From Sulfurovum sp. bin170 (GTDB lineage Bacteria > Campylobacterota > Campylobacteria > Campylobacterales > Sulfurovaceae), in contig NZ_JAACKB010000037.1 in the NCBI RefSeq assembly GCF_010892395.1, forward strand, positions 1 to 10,829: a stretch of 10,829 bases of DNA, given 5' to 3'. How positions within the stretch are numbered: position 1 is the stretch's first letter; each line of letters begins with the position of its first letter. Made by a program: the position numbers and the translations under genes. Below the pieces are notes generated by a model that was not told where the DNA came from, did not search any database, and saw nothing but the letters and a program-made list of their open reading frames with translations. Shown piece after piece: positions 6,937 to 10,829 of this stretch.

Positions 6937-8700
6937 ATGAAAAAAATAAGTATATTCTTAGGTGTACTACTCTTTATAGGATGTGGTGGTGGAGGTAGCT
7001 CTCCTGAAACTAAAGAGACAAACAATACTATTTCTCCTGTAGTAGTAGACGAGGTGGTAGTTATTGAGGAGAGTAATAACTCAATCGAACAAGAAGATGA
7101 AAATAGTAGTGCTATTGTAGATACCAATAGTAGCAGTAGTTTAGTAGAGTATGAGAACAGCAATAAACAAATATTAGGAAAAGCTCAACTAGGAGTATTA
7201 GCAGAAGCTACAGTAAAATTATATGAGTTAGATGATGGGATAAAAAAATTATTAGCAACAGAGATAACTTCAAAAGGTGATACTATAGATGGTATTGGTA
7301 ATTTTAATCTTCACCTAGAGATGATAAAAAATGATGAGTTCTATATCTATGAGGTTAGTGGTGGATATGATTATGATAGTGATGATAATGGTATTATTGA
7401 TGGGATTCCGACACAAAATAAAGGTGTTTTTCATCTATTAGTTGAGGGGAGTAGTCTAAAGAGTGCAAAGCAGATTACTATAACCGTAGTTAGTGAGATT
7501 ATATATCAAAAAGTTTTACCTTTTCTTGATAGTGATGAGATAAAGAGCAAGATGTTACTCTACTCAAAAGAGGTGATTAAAAAGGATATAGATGGAAGTG
7601 GTTTTATAGATATAAATGATGTTCTTTACTATGACCCTATTAATGGCAAAGGGTATGTTCATGATAGCTATAGAGATATAATTCTTCAGATGATTATTAA
7701 TATTTTAAATGGTAGAAACTTTGATATAAACTATCCAACAGATGAAGAGGGTGTGCAACAGGCACTAGATAGTGGTGATTATAACTATATTATTAATCAA
7801 TTACTAAATAATGCTGATGCGTATAATATGTCAACTGATGAGATAAATATGAATATAGCAGGAGCATATATAGGTAAAGCAGACTATACAGCCTATGATA
7901 TGGTATCAGCAATTGCAAATGATAGTAGTAGTCTTAATGGATTTATTTATGATATAACCAAAAATAATAACGCTGTTGATACATTAAAAAACTTAGATGA
8001 GGCAGATATATATTATAGTAGTATTGTTGATGGTCTTGATTGTAGTGATACTACAGGGTTAAGCGATGAACAGAAGGGTAGCTGTTTTAATCTTGGGTTA
8101 GTACGACTGACTTCCCTATCTAATAGTGTAAAACTACTTTTTGGTGGTGATGAAAATGTTGTAGAGCAGTGGGCATTGGGTGTTGATATTAACTCTTCTG
8201 ATGATTTAAATGGAAATAGTGTTGTTGATAGCTCAGATGCTTCTGCTTGTGCAATTGTCTACGCTAGTAATCCAAATGATAACTGTAGAGATGGAACTAT
8301 ACATACATATAGAGGTGGAGTAACTTTTAATAACTCTGAAACAGAGTATTCAACTACACTTATTGAAGTTGATGTAGGTAGTTCTGAACATGGCTATAGT
8401 ACTTTTTATAAACTTATTAAAGATGGTTCAGTTATATTAACTGATGGTAGCTGTGATAAAAATTTTAATTTAACAACAGAGATAGAGGATGGGATAAACT
8501 ATTTTCCATGTCCAACATTGAATAATCAAGAGATGATGAATATACAGAGTAGTCTTAGTAGCTCTGCAAATATTCAATATCTTTTCCCACTAGGAAGTAC
8601 TACTCGAACGACTATAAATAACTATATTTTAAATATTACAGGTAGCGTTGATGGTTCTATAGAGCAGAATAATCTCTCTAGTTATCTACAGAGGCATTAA
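6937..8700 (+). CDS. Secreted lipoprotein with EF-hand/dockerin-like calcium loops
   Basis: This 587-residue protein belongs to no family I recognise with certainty. It starts with a lipoprotein signal (MKKISIFLGVLLFIGC, Cys16), then a glycine run and a Ser/Asn/Glu-rich low-complexity linker to about residue 75, as expected for a protein held away from the membrane. Residues about 78-175 (GKAQLGVLAEATVKLYEL...) resemble a carboxypeptidase-regulatory-like/Ig-type beta domain. Three calcium-loop-like motifs follow: DSDDNGIIDG (147-156), DIDGSGFIDIND (217-228, a full 12-residue EF-hand loop) and DLNGNSVVDSSD (423-434, degenerate). Six cysteines (369, 383, 438, 450, 506, 525) come in pairs 12-19 residues apart and may form three disulfides after export. 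No catalytic motif is seen. It is the second gene of the operon, ten bases after the haem lipoprotein and five bases before the barrel gene, so it may be a partner of one or both. It is rich in A/T-ending codons such as TTA and ATA, visibly more so than the preceding gene. Confidence 0.75.
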   Translation: MKKISIFLGVLLFIGCGGGGSSPETKETNNTISPVVVDEVVVIEESNNSIEQEDENSSAIVDTNSSSSLVEYENSNKQILGKAQLGVLAEATVKLYELDDGIKKLLATEITSKGDTIDGIGNFNLHLEMIKNDEFYIYEVSGGYDYDSDDNGIIDGIPTQNKGVFHLLVEGSSLKSAKQITITVVSEIIYQKVLPFLDSDEIKSKMLLYSKEVIKKDIDGSGFIDINDVLYYDPINGKGYVHDSYRDIILQMIINILNGRNFDINYPTDEEGVQQALDSGDYNYIINQLLNNADAYNMSTDEINMNIAGAYIGKADYTAYDMVSAIANDSSSLNGFIYDITKNNNAVDTLKNLDEADIYYSSIVDGLDCSDTTGLSDEQKGSCFNLGLVRLTSLSNSVKLLFGGDENVVEQWALGVDINSSDDLNGNSVVDSSDASACAIVYASNPNDNCRDGTIHTYRGGVTFNNSETEYSTTLIEVDVGSSEHGYSTFYKLIKDGSVILTDGSCDKNFNLTTEIEDGINYFPCPTLNNQEMMNIQSSLSSSANIQYLFPLGSTTRTTINNYILNITGSVDGSIEQNNLSSYLQRH

Positions 8701-8705
8701 CTTTT

Positions 8706-9737
8706 ATGTTAAGGCTTCTCTCTCTCTTAATCTTTATAACTTTGAGTCTACCTGCTAATAGTTTAGTTTTAAATCCTAACTCTATTGGTCGTGGAGGTGT
8801 AGATATGGCTTTGGGAGGAAGTAGTAACTCTATCTTCTCAAATCCATCCAACCTAACTACTATTGGTGTAGATGAGTTAGTGGTAGAGCCTATAGACTCT
8901 TCTATCGCACTAAATGAAGATACGCTAGATTTTTTGACAGAGTTGAGTTCTGATGCTGATAATTCTAAAAAAGTATCTGCCTTAATGAAAAAGAATATAG
9001 GTAAAACTTTGAGTTTTAGAGCTAACAACTTCGCTTCTATCTATAAAACTCCTGGTAGATATAGTTGGCTCTTTGGGCTACAAAATGATATAAGTGGATA
9101 TTTTATAACCCATAGTGGTTTTGGTTCGATTGGGGCTATGGAGAGCTATATAGAGAGATATAGGTCAGCTGTGGGGACACTCTCTTTTTCTCAAAATAGT
9201 CTAAGTTATGGAGTCAATATTAGAGCCATAGAGAAGTATCAAACTATTCATAACTACTCTATTGGTGAGATGATAGAGAGTGATAGTTTTATGGAGTATT
9301 TTGATAATGAGTATACTCAAAAAGAGGAAGCGGTGGCTCTTGATACAGGTATAAGCTATAAATTACCAAATGCAAAGTTGGCTTTTTCTATTTTAAATAT
9401 AGGAGATACAAGTTTCAAAGAGATAGGTGAAATACCCTCTACAACCAATATAGGATTTTCATCTAATTATAGAAAGTTTCTATTTGGAATGGATTATATA
9501 GACCTATTTGGAGCAGAATATGATGCTAATTTTGAGGACTCTATTAGATTTGGGATTAGTCGTAGTTTTTTTGATGATAGTTTAACACTTAGTTCAGGTA
9601 TCTTGTATGAGGGGTTGACTTTTGGGGTGGATTACCGATACTCAATACTCAATATATCACTTAGTAGCTTTAAAGAGAAAGAGTATAATTCCATAAAAAA
9701 CAGAAAATATCAGCTCTCACTATCTCTAGCTTGGTAA
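8706..9737 (+). CDS. Outer-membrane beta-barrel protein, TraF_2-like
   Basis: The 343-residue product has a signal peptide (about 1-19, MLRLLSLLIFITLSLPANS) without a lipobox cysteine. The mature N-terminus GRGGVDMALGGSSNSIFSNPSNL (28-50) matches the pattern common to TraF_2/PorV/FadL-like barrels, a Gly-rich segment followed by an N-P-[AS]-x-L motif. The rest is alternating amphipathic strands with Tyr/Phe-rich turns. It ends YQLSLSLAW, a C-terminal aromatic beta-signal typical of BAM-assembled outer-membrane proteins. Proteins of this group are often called conjugal transfer TraF, but there is no thioredoxin fold or any transfer gene here, so that name would mislead. An AGAGG (8690-8694) eleven bases upstream is a modest ribosome site within the previous gene's end, implying coupling. 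Its place after two lipoproteins suggests it anchors, exports or scaffolds them at the outer membrane; that is inference. Confidence 0.72.
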   Translation: MLRLLSLLIFITLSLPANSLVLNPNSIGRGGVDMALGGSSNSIFSNPSNLTTIGVDELVVEPIDSSIALNEDTLDFLTELSSDADNSKKVSALMKKNIGKTLSFRANNFASIYKTPGRYSWLFGLQNDISGYFITHSGFGSIGAMESYIERYRSAVGTLSFSQNSLSYGVNIRAIEKYQTIHNYSIGEMIESDSFMEYFDNEYTQKEEAVALDTGISYKLPNAKLAFSILNIGDTSFKEIGEIPSTTNIGFSSNYRKFLFGMDYIDLFGAEYDANFEDSIRFGISRSFFDDSLTLSSGILYEGLTFGVDYRYSILNISLSSFKEKEYNSIKNRKYQLSLSLAW

Positions 9738-9738
9738 A

Positions 9739-10338
9739 ATGTTGCAAATGAAATTTTTCTATATTATTTTTGCTCTACTACTCTCGTTTACACTTCTTCT
9801 AAGCTCTTTTGAACTTACTTTTTTTCTCTTTCACTCTCCTTTTGACTCTACTATTGTAGAACCCAAAGCACACTCTTTGACATGGATATATCTACTAGAA
9901 CAGAAGTATATCACCTTTATAGATTTGGATATTTTTACTATCCATGAGAAGAGGCATCTGCTCGATGTCAAGCGACTGTTTGAGAATATTCACTCTGTTT
10001 GGATTACAGTCTCTGTTATTAGTTTATCTTTGGTTATATTTCTATATTTTAGAGCTAAAGAGAGGCTTATTCTAGTTTTTAGATATAGCTTTTTTATTGG
10101 ATTGATGGTTGTTGCACTCTCTATACTTTTAGCATTTGATTTTTTGAATAGCTTTAAATTCTTGCATCAATTGCTGTTTCTAGAGCATAGTTGGATATTT
10201 CCTGATGACTCTATTTTGATAGAGTGGTTTCCTCTCTCTTATTTTCAGGAGTTTGTAGTTATTGTGATTTCTATTTTTTTCATGTTTCTCCTTTTTCTTA
10301 AGTCATTACATAGCCTAGACAAAAATAGAATAGACTAG
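9739..10338 (+). CDS. DUF1461/TIGR01906 integral membrane protein, Lit-like lipoprotein transacylase candidate
   Basis: The 199-residue protein has four predicted membrane helices (about 6-31, 87-104, 115-136 and 170-188). The two outer loops carry the family's hallmarks: HEKRHLLDVKRLF (69-81) and FLHQLLFLEHSW followed by a Pro-Asp and a WFPLSYF segment (141-169). His73 and His143 correspond to the conserved histidines of the DUF1461 family. In Firmicutes a member, Lit, moves an acyl chain within the lipoprotein N-terminus to make lyso-form lipoproteins. Whether this diderm homologue does the same is unproven, but it is the last gene of an operon with two lipoproteins. It starts one base after the barrel gene's stop with no clear ribosome site, so it is probably translated by coupling. 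ATG 9748 (three codons in) is an alternative start. The terminator hairpin overlaps its stop codon. Confidence 0.75.
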   Translation: MLQMKFFYIIFALLLSFTLLLSSFELTFFLFHSPFDSTIVEPKAHSLTWIYLLEQKYITFIDLDIFTIHEKRHLLDVKRLFENIHSVWITVSVISLSLVIFLYFRAKERLILVFRYSFFIGLMVVALSILLAFDFLNSFKFLHQLLFLEHSWIFPDDSILIEWFPLSYFQEFVVIVISIFFMFLLFLKSLHSLDKNRID

Positions 10339-10367
10339 GTATACGAAAATTCATAGTACCTTTTTTT
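10337..10367 (+). terminator. Intrinsic terminator of the four-gene operon
   Basis: AGGTA (10337-10341) pairs with TACCT (10357-10361), extended by two A/T pairs or a G-T pair. The run of seven T (10361-10367) starts at the stem's last base. The stem begins in the TAG stop of the DUF1461 gene. The hairpin is short, so strength is uncertain, but the position and T-run fit a rho-independent terminator. Confidence 0.5.
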
Positions 10368-10395
10368 CAAAATAACTAAAAACTTCTTAAAAAAA

Positions 10396-10404
10396 TGCTA
10401 AAAT
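10396..10404 (+). promoter_or_regulatory. Extended -10 promoter element for the GH114 gene
   Basis: TGCTAAAAT (10396-10404) is an extended -10 (TGn then TAAAAT, one mismatch to TATAAT), 34 bases before the ATG and just downstream of the operon terminator. It is preceded by A/T tracts rather than a -35 box, as common in Campylobacterota. It should start a new transcription unit. Confidence 0.5.
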
Positions 10405-10438
10405 AATAACATACTTCAAACAACTAAGGTAAAGAGAG

Positions 10439-10829
10439 ATGAATCTTCTAAACAGTAGAGTGATGGTTATGATAATGTTACTATTTTCAGGACTATCAGC
10501 AGACGAGAGATACGCTTTTATCTATAGCAAAAATATAGATGATAGGTTTATAAACTTCTATGACAAAGTTGTGGTAGAGGCAGATGCCATAGACAATATC
10601 TATGCAATTCGCTATCCCAAAAAGATGGTGGCTTATGTGAGTGTGGGTGAGATTGAGCCGTGGAGGAAGACCAAAACTCCGTATGATAAATCATGGGTTA
10701 TATCTGAAAACAAGACATGGAACTCACTAATTGCTGATTTGAGAAATGATGCCTATCAGGAGTTTATCTTTGAGAGGATTGATTCTCTCTATAAAAATGG
10801 GTATAGAAACTTCTTTTTGGATACTATGG
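10439..10829 (+). CDS. Secreted GH114/TM1410-type glycoside hydrolase, PelA N-terminal-like (partial, 3' end cut)
   Basis: The first 130 residues are present and the frame is open to the window edge. A Sec signal peptide (about 1-21, ending SGLSA before DERYAF) sends it to the periplasm. The sequence then fits the TIM-barrel family GH114: VAYVSVGEIEPWR (64-76), a Trp-containing segment around residues 85-94 and NGYRNFFLDTM (120-130). This last corresponds to the GFDG-x-FLDT strand that carries a catalytic acidic residue. Family members cleave alpha-1,4-linked galactosaminoglycans, and the same domain forms the N-terminal hydrolase of PelA, which trims Pel polysaccharide. Whether a deacetylase domain follows, as in PelA, cannot be seen. 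Start: ATG with AAGG nine bases upstream and a purine-rich AAGAGAG just before it. It has its own promoter, after a terminator, so it is probably not part of the haem lipoprotein operon. The mutase and wecB nearby fit a polysaccharide locus. Confidence 0.75.
   Translation, partial: MNLLNSRVMVMIMLLFSGLSADERYAFIYSKNIDDRFINFYDKVVVEADAIDNIYAIRYPKKMVAYVSVGEIEPWRKTKTPYDKSWVISENKTWNSLIADLRNDAYQEFIFERIDSLYKNGYRNFFLDTM

Noticed and set aside
6555..7163. Minus-strand open frame of about 200 codons with a start that mimics a lipoprotein signal (LLFSSSC)
   Set aside because: It is antisense to the end of the haem lipoprotein gene and the start of the next one. Its Leu/Ser runs are just the complement of the AGT/GAA-rich linker, and there is no ribosome site or family resemblance.
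8678..9028. Minus-strand open frame across the start of the barrel gene
   Set aside because: The plus-strand frame has a signal peptide and a barrel-type N-terminal motif; the antisense frame shows no domain or ribosome site.
8706..9737. Reading the TraF-like protein as evidence of a conjugative element
   Set aside because: The TraF_2 label covers many outer-membrane barrels, and no relaxase, pilus, type IV secretion, integrase or attachment site is seen in the window.
10314..10339. CCTAG...CTAGG inverted repeat at the end of the DUF1461 gene
   Set aside because: Only five base pairs with a long loop and no T-run directly after; the adjacent AGGTA/TACCT hairpin with seven T is the better terminator.

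Overview
The window looks like chromosomal DNA of a member of the Campylobacterota (an epsilonproteobacterium such as a Sulfurimonas or Sulfurovum relative). The signs are low GC, tightly packed genes, AT-rich -10 boxes without clear -35 boxes, and the style of the proteins. This placement rests on sequence style and protein families, not on a database search.

Left part (1-2742): two divergent sugar-precursor genes share a 114-base promoter region. On the minus strand is a phosphomannomutase/phosphoglucomutase, followed by a strong hairpin at the window edge. On the plus strand is wecB, the UDP-GlcNAc 2-epimerase that makes UDP-ManNAc for surface polysaccharide. The wecB frame contains four tandem copies of a 7-base unit, which could make the gene prone to slippage.

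Centre (2835-10338): four plus-strand genes with gaps of only 10, 5 and 1 bases form a probable operon that ends in a hairpin plus T-run at 10337-10367. In order they encode: (1) a 1363-residue lipoprotein with three CxxCH haem motifs, whose first two thirds resemble hydrazine-synthase-alpha-like multihaem proteins and which also carries a cadherin-like domain and a second propeller-like region; (2) a 587-residue lipoprotein with three EF-hand/dockerin-like calcium loops and six paired cysteines; (3) a 343-residue outer-membrane beta-barrel of the TraF_2 type; (4) a 199-residue four-helix membrane protein of the DUF1461/TIGR01906 family, the family of the Lit lipoprotein intramolecular transacylase. 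Together they suggest an uncharacterised envelope system: two lipoproteins (one redox-active), an outer-membrane partner and a possible lipoprotein-modifying enzyme. The substrate and true function cannot be read from the sequence.

Right edge (10439-10829): a new transcription unit begins with a secreted glycoside hydrolase of the GH114/TM1410 type, related to the N-terminal hydrolase domain of PelA, cut by the window end. With the mutase and wecB on the other side, the region may lie near exopolysaccharide genes. No tRNA, rRNA, CRISPR array, insertion sequence or integrase was seen.
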